DNA of 64,000 nt from SIG603 sp963621245 (GCA_963621245.1 CAVFCW010000007.1:16623-80622); one strand, 5' to 3'. Numbered from the stretch's first letter, positions 44,827 to 54,332 are shown. Numbers and translations: made by a program. The notes: generated by a model from the sequence alone, not told the origin.

Positions 44827-45828
44827 TCAGATAATAAGTGCCTTTCTTGCACGCTTGTCCTTCAAATCGAACAATCTGGAAGCGCCGTTAATCGCCGCAA
44901 GCTCGGGTCTTGTGGGAATAAACACGTCAAGCCCCGTGAGGCGGTGCATGTAACGGTCGAGAGAATCTATCTTTGCTCCGCCGCCCACTATCGTGAGTCC
45001 GTTTTTCGCAAGGCGCACCAAAGAATCATCGTCAAGCTGAGCCATAACGTCCAAAACGAGATCGGCAATCTGACCAAGTATGCCCGAAATTGCGCCGCAA
45101 GAATCCGTTGAAGAAACCTTGGCTTTTTTCGGCATACAGGTGCGAATATCCATTCCCTTCACTTCAAAGGAAACATCCCTCTCAGGTGTGAGTGCCGAAG
45201 CCGTGACGGTTTTCAGCTCCTCGGCAGTCAAATGTCCCGTTTGTATCTCGTACTTTTTGAGTACCATACGAATGAGCGCCTCATCGAGATCCTTTCCGCC
45301 CAAATTGAGCGAAGCGCTTATTTCTGCAACACCCTTTCTGCAAACGGTGCAGCTTGAACGGCTTTTTCCCATATCAAGAACTATAACGGGGTCTTCCGTG
45401 AAAATATTCTTTCCCGCACCGAGAGCCGCACAACAGCCCTCGTTAAGAAAATAAACCTTGTGAATGCCGTTATCCTGCATGATATCGACAAAAGCCTGTC
45501 TTTCAACCTTTGTCATATCGTCGGGCGAGCTTATATACACTGCCGGAAGAGAAATTCTTCCGCTTCCTATTTTTTTGATGTGCTTTCCGAGAAGATAAGA
45601 CGCCATGGGAAAATTCTGAACCTTTCCCCAGGAGAAAACGTCTCTCACCTCAACTATTTTGGCGGCACGGTCAATAAGCTGCTTTGCCTCTCTGCCGGAA
45701 GCCAAAACAGCCTCGTCTCTCACGTCCACCGCAATGGCACTCGGCTCGTTGACTATAACGCCCTTGCCGTCAATGCTTATTCGAAGTCCCGAGGTTCCCG
45801 GGTCAATTGCCAATTCGGGATTTAACAT
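44827..45828 (-). CDS. Divergent MreB/Mbl-like actin homologue
   Basis: This 333-residue protein has the MreB fold signature: phosphate-1 loop LAIDPGTSG (residues 7-14), VIVNEPSAIAV, the catalytic-glutamate region NEGCCAALGAG (E130) and adenosine motif VGGGAKIDSL. The phosphate-2 loop is unusual: LDMGKSRSSC (from residue 151) replaces the canonical DIGGGTT, so ATP hydrolysis or polymerisation may differ. MreB guides cell-wall synthesis under the membrane. No mreC or mreD is adjacent; it follows recD2 and comF. The ATG at 45828 has AGGAGG upstream. A non-canonical MreB paralogue is the best call. Confidence 0.8.
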   Translation of the reverse strand: MLNPELAIDPGTSGLRISIDGKGVIVNEPSAIAVDVRDEAVLASGREAKQLIDRAAKIVEVRDVFSWGKVQNFPMASYLLGKHIKKIGSGRISLPAVYISSPDDMTKVERQAFVDIMQDNGIHKVYFLNEGCCAALGAGKNIFTEDPVIVLDMGKSRSSCTVCRKGVAEISASLNLGGKDLDEALIRMVLKKYEIQTGHLTAEELKTVTASALTPERDVSFEVKGMDIRTCMPKKAKVSSTDSCGAISGILGQIADLVLDVMAQLDDDSLVRLAKNGLTIVGGGAKIDSLDRYMHRLTGLDVFIPTRPELAAINGASRLFDLKDKRARKALII

Positions 45829-45844
45829 AAATCTATAATCCTCC

Positions 45845-46513
45845 TCAATCGAGTATGCTGTCGGACACGGTGTAAGCGGCACAAATGCCCAAAACGCATT
45901 TCGCGCCCGACTCATACAGCACCCTTGCGCATTCGCTTAGCGTTGCGCCGGTTGTTATTATATCATCAACCAAGATGATTGTCCTGTCTTTTATGTAATT
46001 TTCCGAAGAAAAATCGTAAACGCCGACAACATTTTTCTTTCGCTCCTCGGCTTTAAGGCTGTGCTGAGCCATATTGTTTCGGTTCTTTTTGAGTAGCGTT
46101 TTGCACGGTATGCCCGTTATCTCCGATAGACTTAAAGCAAGCTTTTGCGCCTGATTGTAGCCTCTTTCACGCTCCTTTTGCCTTGTCATCGGCACAAAGG
46201 TGATAAAATCGGCGTTTATCTCTTCGTCCTCAAAACTTAGGCTCATAAGCTCTCCAAACTGTTCGCTCATGCGGTAAGCACCCGAAAATTTGAAAGTCTG
46301 AACGCTGTCACGATAACCGTCCGTGTAGCTTTGACCGTCCGTGTAGCTTTGACATGCGATAACCTTAAGCTTGTTCTTTCCGTCAAGATCAATGCTCATA
46401 TCAAACGGTCTTATTTTATCGAGACATTCGTCGCAGATGTATCCTTGTGCTATCGCCTCACCGCAATTTAGGCACTTCAAAGGATAGAGAAGCTTTCTTA
46501 TTTTTTCAAGCAT
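45845..46513 (-). CDS. comF: ComF-family phosphoribosyltransferase-like protein
   Basis: This 222-residue protein has an N-terminal four-cysteine zinc finger (CLNCGEAIAQGYICDEC) and a C-terminal phosphoribosyltransferase domain with the PRPP motif ILVDDIITTGATL and FVPMTRQKERERGYNQ. ComF helps bring single-stranded DNA through the membrane during competence in related bacteria. Its start overlaps the end of recD2. It holds an in-frame 18-bp tandem duplication (46317-46352) giving a doubled QSYTDG in a linker. Other competence genes are not in the window. Confidence 0.9.
   Translation of the reverse strand: MLEKIRKLLYPLKCLNCGEAIAQGYICDECLDKIRPFDMSIDLDGKNKLKVIACQSYTDGQSYTDGYRDSVQTFKFSGAYRMSEQFGELMSLSFEDEEINADFITFVPMTRQKERERGYNQAQKLALSLSEITGIPCKTLLKKNRNNMAQHSLKAEERKKNVVGVYDFSSENYIKDRTIILVDDIITTGATLSECARVLYESGAKCVLGICAAYTVSDSILD
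46317..46352. repeat. 18-bp tandem duplication in comF
   Basis: Two exact copies of CCGTCCGTGTAGCTTTGA lie head to tail and encode a doubled hexapeptide in ComF. The repeat keeps the reading frame. Confidence 0.95.
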
Positions 46514-48746
46514 CTTCTGCTTCCTCTCGGTTTTCTGAAATTTCTTCGTTTATAAACCGTGCAAGTCCCGTGAAACGCTTGGTTTTACTGTCGTTCTCAA
46601 CCATTCTCACAATCACGTCACGCTGACCGATGAGAATGAGAAGTTTCTTTGCCCTTGTAACGCCCGTGTACAGCAAATTTCGGTAGCAAAGCTTTGGCGT
46701 ACAGCGAAAAAGCGGAATTATAACTGCCGGAAATTCGTTTCCCTGACTTTTATGCACCGTCACGGCGTAGGCATGCTCAAGCTCCGTTCCCGCTTTGTCA
46801 GCGTCATAACTTATAATTCTGTCGTCCATCACAACACGAATGATGCCGGCCGCACGGTCGATTTCCTTAATAACGCCCATGTCGCCGTTAAAAACGCCCT
46901 GACCCACACTTCCGTCAGCCTTTTCCCACGGAAGCTCGTAGTCGTTTTTAATCTGCATAACCTTGTCGCCCTCACGGTAGACCGTGCCGTAAATTTCCTG
47001 TTGCTTTTTCTTGCCGTCCACGGGATTTACAGCATCACGCAAAATGCGGTTCAGATTCATAGTTCCTGCCTCGCCTTTTCTCGATGGGCAAAGCACCTGA
47101 ATATCCGTCACGGGCGAAAATCCGTAGGTGTTCGGCAAACGCCTTACGCAAAGTTCCTTGACCGTCTCGCAAAGGCTCTCGGCATTGGTTCTGCTCATAA
47201 AGAAGAAATCGTTGTCACGAATGCCGAGTTCGGGCATATTTCCCTCGACTATTCTGTGTGCGCTTGTGACGATTAGGCTTTGCATGGACTGTCTGAAAAT
47301 TTCCTTTAGCTCTATCGTGGGAAAGCACCCCGAAGCAATGAGATCACCGAGAACATTGCCCGCACCAACGCTTGGAAGCTGGTCGCTGTCTCCGACCAAA
47401 ACAAGTCGGCAGCCGAGCGGCAATGCGTGCAAAACTCCCTCAAAAACGGAAACATCCACCATGGAAAGCTCATCAATCACGACTGTATCGCATTCAAGCG
47501 GATCGCTCTCGTTTTTCGTGAAAATCGGATTGTCGTTCTCGTCCCAGTCAACTTTCAGCAGGCGGTGAATCGTCTTTGCCTCCTCACCCGTCACCTCGCT
47601 CATACGCTTTGCGGCTCGTCCCGTGGGAGCGGCAAGCAAAACCTTTTCGCCTTTTTCTTTGAGAAGTCTGATAATTGCGTTGAGCGTTGTGGTTTTTCCC
47701 GTTCCGGGGCCTCCCGTCAAAATGAGGAGTCCCTTTTGAAGTGCGGCTCTTATGGCTTCCTTCTGTTTTTCGGCGTATTCAATCCCGTCCTCACGCTCTA
47801 TTCTCTCGATGTCCTCGTCAGCACCGTCTATTGCCTGTGCGGGGCAACGGAGCATGAGCGCAAGTCTCTCGGCGCAGAACCTTTCGGCGTGATATGCCTT
47901 TGCCAAAAATGCAAATTCTCTGCCGTCAACCTCACGCAAAACGACATCGAAAGTATCAGAAAGTTTACCCAAACAATCCAAAACCGTGCTTTCGTCCACC
48001 GAGAGCATTTTTGCGGAAACGGGCACAAGCTTCTCTTTCGGCAAGCAGGTGTGGCCGCCGCCGACAAAATTATGTCTGAGTATATAAAGGATCCCCGCCT
48101 TCACTCTTACCTCTGAATCGGGGGCTTTTTCGAGCTTTTGCGCTATGCCGTCCGCCGTGCCGAACTCCACGCCTATGCTGTCATCGCACAGGACATACGG
48201 GTCTTCGCTTATAATCTCCTTTGAACCCGAACCAAACGCCTTCCACACACGCACGGTCTGTTCGGGCTTTATGCCGTACTCACCAAGGAAAAGCATAAGC
48301 TCTCTTATTCCGTAAACACGCCTTACCTCCTCGGAGATTTTCATCGCCTTTTCAAGCGAAATACCCCTTATCTGGGCAAGTCTTGTCGGCTCGTTCTCGA
48401 TAACGGATATTGTGTTCTCTCCAAAAGCCTCGACTATTCTTCTTGCCGTTGCCGCGCCTATTCCCTTAACGGCACCGCCCGAGAGATAGCGGAGAATTGC
48501 CGTTGTCGTTCTCGGAGCGGATTTCTCGAATGCACTCGCCTTGAACTGTCTGCCGAATGTGGGGTGATTTGTCCAAACTCCGTAAAGTTTCACTTCTTCG
48601 CCCTCGCTCACATAGGGAAACACTCCCACGGCTGTTACAAGCTCGTCTCCGCTTTCAAGCTCTATTACGCTGTATTGATTTTTCTCGTTGTGATAAATTA
48701 TATTTTCAACCGAGCCCGTAAGCTCCAAAAGCTCCTGTTCGGACAT
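46506..48746 (-). CDS. recD2: RecD2-type ATP-dependent DNA helicase
   Basis: This 746-residue SF1B helicase has an N-terminal OB-like region, helix-hairpin-helix segments (GGAVKGIGAATARRI), Walker A GGPGTGKTT (345-353), Walker B VVIDE (422-426) and the late motif VHKSQGNEFPAVI. RecD2 lacks RecB and RecC partners and aids DNA repair and replication-fork handling. It is the first gene of the operon with comF and the MreB-like gene, with its own consensus promoter. Confidence 0.93.
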   Translation of the reverse strand: MSEQELLELTGSVENIIYHNEKNQYSVIELESGDELVTAVGVFPYVSEGEEVKLYGVWTNHPTFGRQFKASAFEKSAPRTTTAILRYLSGGAVKGIGAATARRIVEAFGENTISVIENEPTRLAQIRGISLEKAMKISEEVRRVYGIRELMLFLGEYGIKPEQTVRVWKAFGSGSKEIISEDPYVLCDDSIGVEFGTADGIAQKLEKAPDSEVRVKAGILYILRHNFVGGGHTCLPKEKLVPVSAKMLSVDESTVLDCLGKLSDTFDVVLREVDGREFAFLAKAYHAERFCAERLALMLRCPAQAIDGADEDIERIEREDGIEYAEKQKEAIRAALQKGLLILTGGPGTGKTTTLNAIIRLLKEKGEKVLLAAPTGRAAKRMSEVTGEEAKTIHRLLKVDWDENDNPIFTKNESDPLECDTVVIDELSMVDVSVFEGVLHALPLGCRLVLVGDSDQLPSVGAGNVLGDLIASGCFPTIELKEIFRQSMQSLIVTSAHRIVEGNMPELGIRDNDFFFMSRTNAESLCETVKELCVRRLPNTYGFSPVTDIQVLCPSRKGEAGTMNLNRILRDAVNPVDGKKKQQEIYGTVYREGDKVMQIKNDYELPWEKADGSVGQGVFNGDMGVIKEIDRAAGIIRVVMDDRIISYDADKAGTELEHAYAVTVHKSQGNEFPAVIIPLFRCTPKLCYRNLLYTGVTRAKKLLILIGQRDVIVRMVENDSKTKRFTGLARFINEEISENREEAEDA

Positions 48747-48795
48747 TTTTCTCTTTTATCTCTCTTTTCTCTTGCTTTTTCTTGTTTTGCTTATC

Positions 48796-48824
48796 ATTAT
48801 ATAATACTTAAATAATAATTGCAA
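48796..48824 (-). promoter_or_regulatory. Promoter of the recD2 operon
   Basis: The minus strand has TTGCAA (48819-48824), a 17-base spacer and a perfect TATAAT (48796-48801), 50 bases upstream of recD2. Confidence 0.82.
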
Positions 48825-48947
48825 AGGCGGTTATAATTTGGTATGCGAAAAGAAGTTTTACTTATTTCTTTGCACCGTTAGTGCTGTTTTTATGCCTAAA
48901 ATTATTGAAACTTCGAATAATTTTGCTTTGCGCCGATATATTTTTTG

Positions 48948-48976
48948 TGGACAAATAACAAATTAAAGAGTATAAT
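48948..48976 (+). promoter_or_regulatory. Promoter of the SurA-like lipoprotein gene
   Basis: The plus strand has TGGACA (48948-48953), a 17-base spacer and TATAAT (48971-48976). It is divergent from the recD2 promoter in the same intergenic region. Confidence 0.85.
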
Positions 48977-49043
48977 CTATGTGCAATCGAGGTGACAAAA
49001 ACATTTGCGCCCCTTTTCATTTATTAAGGAGGACATTTTCACA

Positions 49044-50165
49044 ATGAGTACGTTAAAGAAAATAACTACGCTTTTTCTTGCCTTTGCCATGAGCCTTTCG
49101 CTCACTGGCTGTTACAACAAGGATCTCACATGGGCGGCAAAGGACGGCGATAACACCGCCGCAATAGGAATTTATCTCTATTACCTCTATGTTGCCTACG
49201 ATAACGCAGCCGACATGGTCGACTCCGACACCGAGGTTTTAAAAGCCACAATCGACGGCGAATCCGCCGAGACTTGGATAAGAGACAAGGCGATAAACTA
49301 CCTTCAGTCCTACCTCTGGGTTTGCGACAAAATCAGCGAATATAACCTTGATTTGACATCGGACGAAAAAACATCCGCTCAGTCAACCACAAGCTACCTT
49401 ATGAATTATATGAGCGGATTCGACTCACTCGGAATCAGCGAGGACAGCTTCAACAAGGCTTACTCCGAATATAACATAATGTTCAAAAAGCTCTTCGACT
49501 ACTATTACGGCGAGGGCGGCGAGTTCGCTATCGACAAGGACGAGTTAAAGGAGTCCTTCGTCGACGGAAAATACAGCTTCGAGTATATGTACGGCTCGCT
49601 CACAACAACCGATGACGACGGAAACACTTCCGATATCTCCGATGAAGATAAGCAGGCGCTTTACTCCGACTTTGAGACCTACAAGAAAAAGGTTGAATCC
49701 GGCTATCAGACACTTGATTACTGCTCTCAGGAATATCAGGTTGAAATTAACGCCGACTCCGCACCGTATGTGTCGGTTGATTCGACAGATTTTGTCGGCG
49801 AGGCTTATCCGAACGAGCTTGTTGAAGCCGTAAAGGAAATGGACGACAACACCTTGAAACTTTTCGAGGCTGACGGCAAGCTTGTACTTCTCCAGAAAAA
49901 CGACATCAACACGGCTTTCGATACGGCTTATTCAAGCTCTTCCGACAGACTAAGCATGATGCTCGACCTCAAGAGCGATGAGTTTAACAGCTACATTCTC
50001 GAGCAGGCTGCAGCAGAAAAATCCGATATTGAGATTAATGACGCCGCAATTAAGAGTTGCAAATTAAAATCTCTTGTGACGGATTCAAACAAAAACGGCT
50101 CTTCATCAGAGGCTTCTGCCGAGGAATCAAGCGAATCGAGTGAAGAATCAAGCAAAGCAGAATAA
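49044..50165 (+). CDS. Lipoprotein resembling SurA/PrsA N-terminal foldase modules
   Basis: This 373-residue lipoprotein starts MSTLKKITTLFLAFAMSLSLTGC, with a lipobox ending at the cysteine. It has helical segments like the SurA/PrsA chaperone domain (GIYLYYLY near the N-terminus) and a very acidic Ser/Glu-rich tail. No clear PPIase (rotamase) domain is seen, so it may bind unfolded exported proteins without isomerase activity. The ATG at 49044 follows AAGGAGG; a GTG-like start at 49005 is not supported. It is monocistronic with its own promoter and terminator. Confidence 0.7.
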   Translation: MSTLKKITTLFLAFAMSLSLTGCYNKDLTWAAKDGDNTAAIGIYLYYLYVAYDNAADMVDSDTEVLKATIDGESAETWIRDKAINYLQSYLWVCDKISEYNLDLTSDEKTSAQSTTSYLMNYMSGFDSLGISEDSFNKAYSEYNIMFKKLFDYYYGEGGEFAIDKDELKESFVDGKYSFEYMYGSLTTTDDDGNTSDISDEDKQALYSDFETYKKKVESGYQTLDYCSQEYQVEINADSAPYVSVDSTDFVGEAYPNELVEAVKEMDDNTLKLFEADGKLVLLQKNDINTAFDTAYSSSSDRLSMMLDLKSDEFNSYILEQAAAEKSDIEINDAAIKSCKLKSLVTDSNKNGSSSEASAEESSESSEESSKAE

Positions 50166-50177
50166 AGCACAAAAATC

Positions 50178-50204
50178 AAAGGCGGTCGCTCGACCGCCTT
50201 TTTC
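50178..50204. terminator. Bidirectional intrinsic terminator
   Basis: AAAGGCGGTC, loop GCTC and GACCGCCTTT (50178-50201) are followed by TTTCG on the plus strand. The minus strand also reads into T-rich sequence. It lies between the lipoprotein gene and the converging tldE gene. Confidence 0.88.
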
Positions 50205-50216
50205 GTTGTCTAAAAC

Positions 50217-51497
50217 TCAGTTAATACTCATATTCGGCAAAATCCAGTATTTGGGGCCGCTGTAACTCACTCTCGAGTCCATGTAGTCTTCACGGCACTT
50301 TGAAAATCCCATGTTTTTAAGTGCTTCAAAAACATTCCCCGAAACCGTGAATCCCGTTATCGGAACATATCCCTCGCCGTTAAAGTAAAGCGCAAGCCTT
50401 ACCTCGCCGCCAATGTAGCCTATTTCCCAATCGATTTGCGGTGCGCTGAACGAATAAACCAAAATGTGTTTTTCCGTCTTGTATGAATCGTCGCCCACGG
50501 CATCCACCTTTACTCGGTTAAACGCTCCCGTAATCTCCTCGTTCATGTAGTGGGCAAAACGGTTTGAACCCCAAAGCGACACAACCTTGCCGTCCTTGAT
50601 TATCTCTCTTTCGCCGAGAACATTTCCGTGAGAATCTATCGGGCCGAGACCGTAAACATCCTCACCGTCACCCGTGAGAGTCATGTTAAGCTTCTCACAT
50701 GCAATTCTGTCGCCGAGCTCAAAGTGATTTACTTTTTTCGTGTGGCTCTCGTACGTCATATCCTCAGCAACGGCTTTTGCAAACTCAGCCGCAACCTCGG
50801 AGCGTATCACAACGGGAACGCCATCGGGAATATCAAGCTCGCTTGCCTTGACTGCCTTTGCACGAAGTCGTGAAAAAGCAAGAAGATTTTCGATGTTTGA
50901 TGTGATTTTTTCGCCGTTAATCTCACGAAGGGTCGTGTAATTATAAACCTCGACATCCTCGCTCTCGCCTTTTGCGCTTGGAATTGTCTCGAACTCAGCA
51001 CGCATTTTGCAGAAATTATGATTTACTCCACAGCTGTTCAAAAAGTTCTCCGAAGCCGCCGCAACAAAAATCTCCGTTGCGTTGAGTGCGCAGTCGTCTC
51101 TGTCTTTTGTGGCAAAAACAGCGTCGGCAATTTTAAGTGCCGTAGCGTTTAGGTCAATCTCTCCGTCTGACGGCTTATCTATGCTCTCGGTGTTTTCCGT
51201 GAGCGGATACCACTTGTTTTTTGCGGCAAGCGCATGCTTTACGGTATCCTTGATTTTTTCTCTTACATCGTCTTCACCGTCAAACACATTCACGACAAAA
51301 GATGAAGACCCTCTCAAATCTTCCTCATCGGCATAGATAGTAACCGTAACGCTCTCGTGCTTAACCGCGCGGTTTGTCTCGAGATTTTTTCCGACATAGT
51401 AAAGCTGTCTTTCATCGTTCGATACAAACGAAATCTCAAAATCGGAGACATCTTTGTTTTCTTTAAGTAATTCTATAAGCTTAGCTTTTTCAATCAT
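50217..51497 (-). CDS. tldE: TldE/PmbA-type subunit of the TldD/TldE protease
   Basis: This 426-residue protein belongs to the TldD/PmbA fold and lacks the HExxxH zinc motif, as expected for the TldE partner. It has the C-terminal GFTVSGNVFEALKNM segment seen in PmbA proteins. The ATG at 51497 overlaps the tldD stop (ATGA); a longer frame to 51551 is not supported. With TldD it forms a protease chamber that cleaves unfolded peptides and in some bacteria trims antibiotic precursors. Here the pair follows a GH29 gene. Confidence 0.82.
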   Translation of the reverse strand: MIEKAKLIELLKENKDVSDFEISFVSNDERQLYYVGKNLETNRAVKHESVTVTIYADEEDLRGSSSFVVNVFDGEDDVREKIKDTVKHALAAKNKWYPLTENTESIDKPSDGEIDLNATALKIADAVFATKDRDDCALNATEIFVAAASENFLNSCGVNHNFCKMRAEFETIPSAKGESEDVEVYNYTTLREINGEKITSNIENLLAFSRLRAKAVKASELDIPDGVPVVIRSEVAAEFAKAVAEDMTYESHTKKVNHFELGDRIACEKLNMTLTGDGEDVYGLGPIDSHGNVLGEREIIKDGKVVSLWGSNRFAHYMNEEITGAFNRVKVDAVGDDSYKTEKHILVYSFSAPQIDWEIGYIGGEVRLALYFNGEGYVPITGFTVSGNVFEALKNMGFSKCREDYMDSRVSYSGPKYWILPNMSIN

Positions 51498-52879
51498 CCC
51501 AGTTTTGCCCTCGCTTTCAGATACGGGCCGCCGTCGGCGACAAAAACCCACTCCTTGTAGCCCTTACCGCACATTCCTATTCCGTCCATCTCGAATTCTT
51601 CCGATACCATAGATACCGAACCGAGAAGATCGAGAACCGATCCCGAAATGACAACGGGAGAAACAATATTATCCGTGAGTCTGCCGTGCTCAATCTCGAC
51701 CGCATACTCTGCCGTGCACTGAATCTGCCAGTTTTTGGGATCCTCCATGCCGTTGCTGCAATCGTAAAGAATATAGCCGTGATCGATAGAAGCTATCATG
51801 TTTTCAAGCTTATCATCGCCCGCACAAAAATAGGTGTTGGTCATTCTGGTATAGCTCTTGTGAGCAAAATTCTCTCTTCTTCCGTTGCCTGTCGGCTCGG
51901 TGCCAAGTTCGAGTGCGCTTAAAGTATCAGAAATTCCCGTCACCAAAATTCCGTCACGGATAATCTCAGTGTTGTGTGCAAGAACTCCGTCGTCATCGAA
52001 GAAATACGATCCCGCCGAGAGTATTCCCAAAGCACCGTCACGCATATTCACGTGCTCGCTTGCCACGTACTTTCCAACGTAATCTGCCGCCTTTGCTCTG
52101 TGCTTGACGAACATATCCATTTCAACTCCGTGGCCGAACGCCTCGTGTGCGATAAGTCCCGAAATGTAGGGATGAGTGATTATATCGTAAGTGCCTGGCT
52201 TTATCGGCTTGGACTTCAAAAGCATGAGCGACTTGTCGCAGATTCTCTGCCACTTTCCCTCAAGGCCCGACAAAGCCGCTGCCGTATCGCATCCGTTCGA
52301 GCTGTCCGATCCGCTCTTAATGTTGTCGCCGTCACGAACGGTGGATCTGAGTCTGAAATTCACCCAAACATAAAACTGATCGAGACATTTCTTATCGGAG
52401 ACAAATATCTCGGAAACCTCACGCTTTAAGTGCATGACGTTAACATCTATTATTTTATCGTCGTATTTTTCGGCTCTTTGACGAAGTGCGGTCATTCTCG
52501 CCATTATATCGTCGCTTTCAAGCGGAGACTTATCGTCACGCACAAAGCTTTTTGTCAGCTCCTCCTCGTTTAAAGGGGCAGTCTGCACGCTTTTTTGCTT
52601 TAAGCCATCGAGTGCGGCAGCTTTCTTGACGTCCGCCGCTTTAAGACCTCTTATATCGTCACAGGCGTACTCGCTGTAAAAGCTTCCGTTGTAAAGCTTT
52701 ATCACGAAACCGCAATCGTTCTCCGAGGAGTTTACGCTCGAAGAATATGTGGACGAAACTATTCTTGTAATCTTTGTTGAAGAACCGAGAACGGAAACGT
52801 AGTCGTATTCCTTTTTAAGCTCCTCCACCAAAGCTTTTGCGTCATCTACTCTGCTTTTAAGAAAAAGATTAAGACCCAT
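51494..52879 (-). CDS. tldD: TldD metalloprotease
   Basis: This 461-residue protein carries the catalytic zinc motif H245-E-A-F-G-H250 (HEAFGHGVEMD) of TldD, plus YFFDDDGV and the C-terminal GXGxCGKGYKEW-like segment. It forms a heterodimeric protease with TldE, encoded by the overlapping downstream gene. The pair degrades peptides that enter its narrow chamber. No antibiotic precursor peptide gene was seen nearby, so a housekeeping role is more likely than microcin maturation. Confidence 0.9.
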   Translation of the reverse strand: MGLNLFLKSRVDDAKALVEELKKEYDYVSVLGSSTKITRIVSSTYSSSVNSSENDCGFVIKLYNGSFYSEYACDDIRGLKAADVKKAAALDGLKQKSVQTAPLNEEELTKSFVRDDKSPLESDDIMARMTALRQRAEKYDDKIIDVNVMHLKREVSEIFVSDKKCLDQFYVWVNFRLRSTVRDGDNIKSGSDSSNGCDTAAALSGLEGKWQRICDKSLMLLKSKPIKPGTYDIITHPYISGLIAHEAFGHGVEMDMFVKHRAKAADYVGKYVASEHVNMRDGALGILSAGSYFFDDDGVLAHNTEIIRDGILVTGISDTLSALELGTEPTGNGRRENFAHKSYTRMTNTYFCAGDDKLENMIASIDHGYILYDCSNGMEDPKNWQIQCTAEYAVEIEHGRLTDNIVSPVVISGSVLDLLGSVSMVSEEFEMDGIGMCGKGYKEWVFVADGGPYLKARAKLG

Positions 52880-52890
52880 TTTGCATCTCC

Positions 52891-54111
52891 TTAAAGCTTC
52901 AAATCCGTGTACACAGGCTCGTCGCCGTCATGTGTAAGACATACGACATAGTAAGCCTTGTCATGCATTTCTTTCGGCAAATTGACCTCGACAAACTCAT
53001 GGCCCTCACACGTGTGGCCGACACGGTAATCAAGCTTTTCACCCGTCTCCACAAGATAAGCGCCCGTGATGTTGTTTGCGATGTTCAAAAGCTCAAAGCG
53101 GATTTTCGGCTTAAAAACGTGAACGAATATTTTTCCCTTCTTACATGTGAACTCCGCAAAATCAAGCTCATAGGGATAAATTCCCGCACTTTTCGTGCCG
53201 TAAATGCTGTCGCTGTTGGCGGTGACATATTTTCCGACTGTATCGAGAACCTCTATGCTCTCGGGCGGAATCGAACCGTCGCCCTTGGGGCCGACATTGA
53301 GAAGATAGTTTCCGCCTCTTGAATTTATCTTGACAAGAAGCTTGATTATATCGTACGGATTTTTCCAGTTCTTATCGAATTTGTTGTATCCCCACGTGTC
53401 GTTAATCGTTGCGGGAACCTCCCACAAACCGTCATAGGGAAGTCTCGGAATAAAGTTGTCGCCCGTTGTCATGTAGTCGCCCAAGCCGTTGCCTATTCTT
53501 CCGCTTATGACAACATTGGGATTGTAACTTCTGACGAGATCCACCATCTCTTTCGACTCATCGGCGCTTGTGCCCATGGGAGTATCGAACCAAATTAGGT
53601 CTGGATTATATTGCTCCATTATTTCTCTTAGCTGCGGCATGCACTTTCTGTCAAGGTAAGCACGGTAATTAATCTTCTTTTCTTTGCCCGCAATGTAACC
53701 GTCGGGGTCGTGCCAATCCTGAGCCTGAGAGTAGTAAAGTCCGAACTTAAGCCCGTGCTTGAGACATGCATTTTTAAGTTCGAGCACCAAGTCTCTTCCG
53801 CAAGCGTTCACGCTGTTGTACGGCGAGCAAGCCGAATTGAAATTGGCAAAGCCCTCGTGATGCTTTGATGTGAGAACGATGTATTTCATTCCCCACTGAA
53901 TGCACTTTTTGGCAATTTTATCTGCATTAAATTCCGTGGGATTAAAATCATTCATCAGCTTTTCGTATTCCGATGCCGGTATATTGAGGTGATTCATTAT
54001 CCACTCGGCTATTCTGTCGGTCGTTTTACCCTTGTATTCGCCAGCAAGCATGGAGTAAAGTCCGAAATGTATGAACAAGCCGTATCTCGATTTTTCAAAC
54101 CAATCCGTCAT
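52891..54111 (-). CDS. Family 29 alpha-L-fucosidase-like glycosidase
   Basis: This 406-residue enzyme has GH29 features: GLFIHFGLYS at residues 11-20, SKHHEGF (82-88), GLYYSQAQDWHDPD and LIWFDTPMG with the likely nucleophile D176. GLYS replaces the usual GLYA-like stretch. No signal peptide is present, so it would act on imported fucosides. AGGAG precedes the ATG. It is the first gene of the tldD-tldE operon, an unexplained pairing. Family assignment is confident, fucose specificity less so. Confidence 0.87.
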   Translation of the reverse strand: MTDWFEKSRYGLFIHFGLYSMLAGEYKGKTTDRIAEWIMNHLNIPASEYEKLMNDFNPTEFNADKIAKKCIQWGMKYIVLTSKHHEGFANFNSACSPYNSVNACGRDLVLELKNACLKHGLKFGLYYSQAQDWHDPDGYIAGKEKKINYRAYLDRKCMPQLREIMEQYNPDLIWFDTPMGTSADESKEMVDLVRSYNPNVVISGRIGNGLGDYMTTGDNFIPRLPYDGLWEVPATINDTWGYNKFDKNWKNPYDIIKLLVKINSRGGNYLLNVGPKGDGSIPPESIEVLDTVGKYVTANSDSIYGTKSAGIYPYELDFAEFTCKKGKIFVHVFKPKIRFELLNIANNITGAYLVETGEKLDYRVGHTCEGHEFVEVNLPKEMHDKAYYVVCLTHDGDEPVYTDLKL

Positions 54112-54143
54112 TTTGTCTCTCCTGTCAAAAAAACTATGGTTTC

Positions 54144-54172
54144 ATCATATCCCAACAAAGCGGATTTTACAA
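54144..54172 (-). promoter_or_regulatory. Promoter of the GH29-tldD-tldE operon
   Basis: The minus strand has TTGTAA (54167-54172), a 17-base spacer and TATGAT (54144-54149). Confidence 0.75.
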
Positions 54173-54259
54173 GTCGGATTAGAAATATTCGGAAAAAATT
54201 CCCGCACTGCCTCTTTATCGTGGTATTACTCACGGTGCAAAACAGCACTCCGCTTGCTG

Positions 54260-54288
54260 TTGAAAAGAAAGCGTTTTTAAGGTATACT
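54260..54288 (+). promoter_or_regulatory. Promoter of the 2-hydroxyacid dehydrogenase gene
   Basis: The plus strand has TTGAAA (54260-54265), a 17-base spacer and TATACT (54283-54288), about 45 bases upstream of the GTG start. Confidence 0.78.
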
Positions 54289-54332
54289 GATAAAATAACA
54301 GAAAGAAGTTTTGAACAAGAGGAGAGGATAAA

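Noticed and set aside
52891..54111. tldD/tldE cluster as a microcin or RiPP biosynthesis locus
   Set aside because: No precursor peptide, modifying enzyme or dedicated exporter was found beside the pair.
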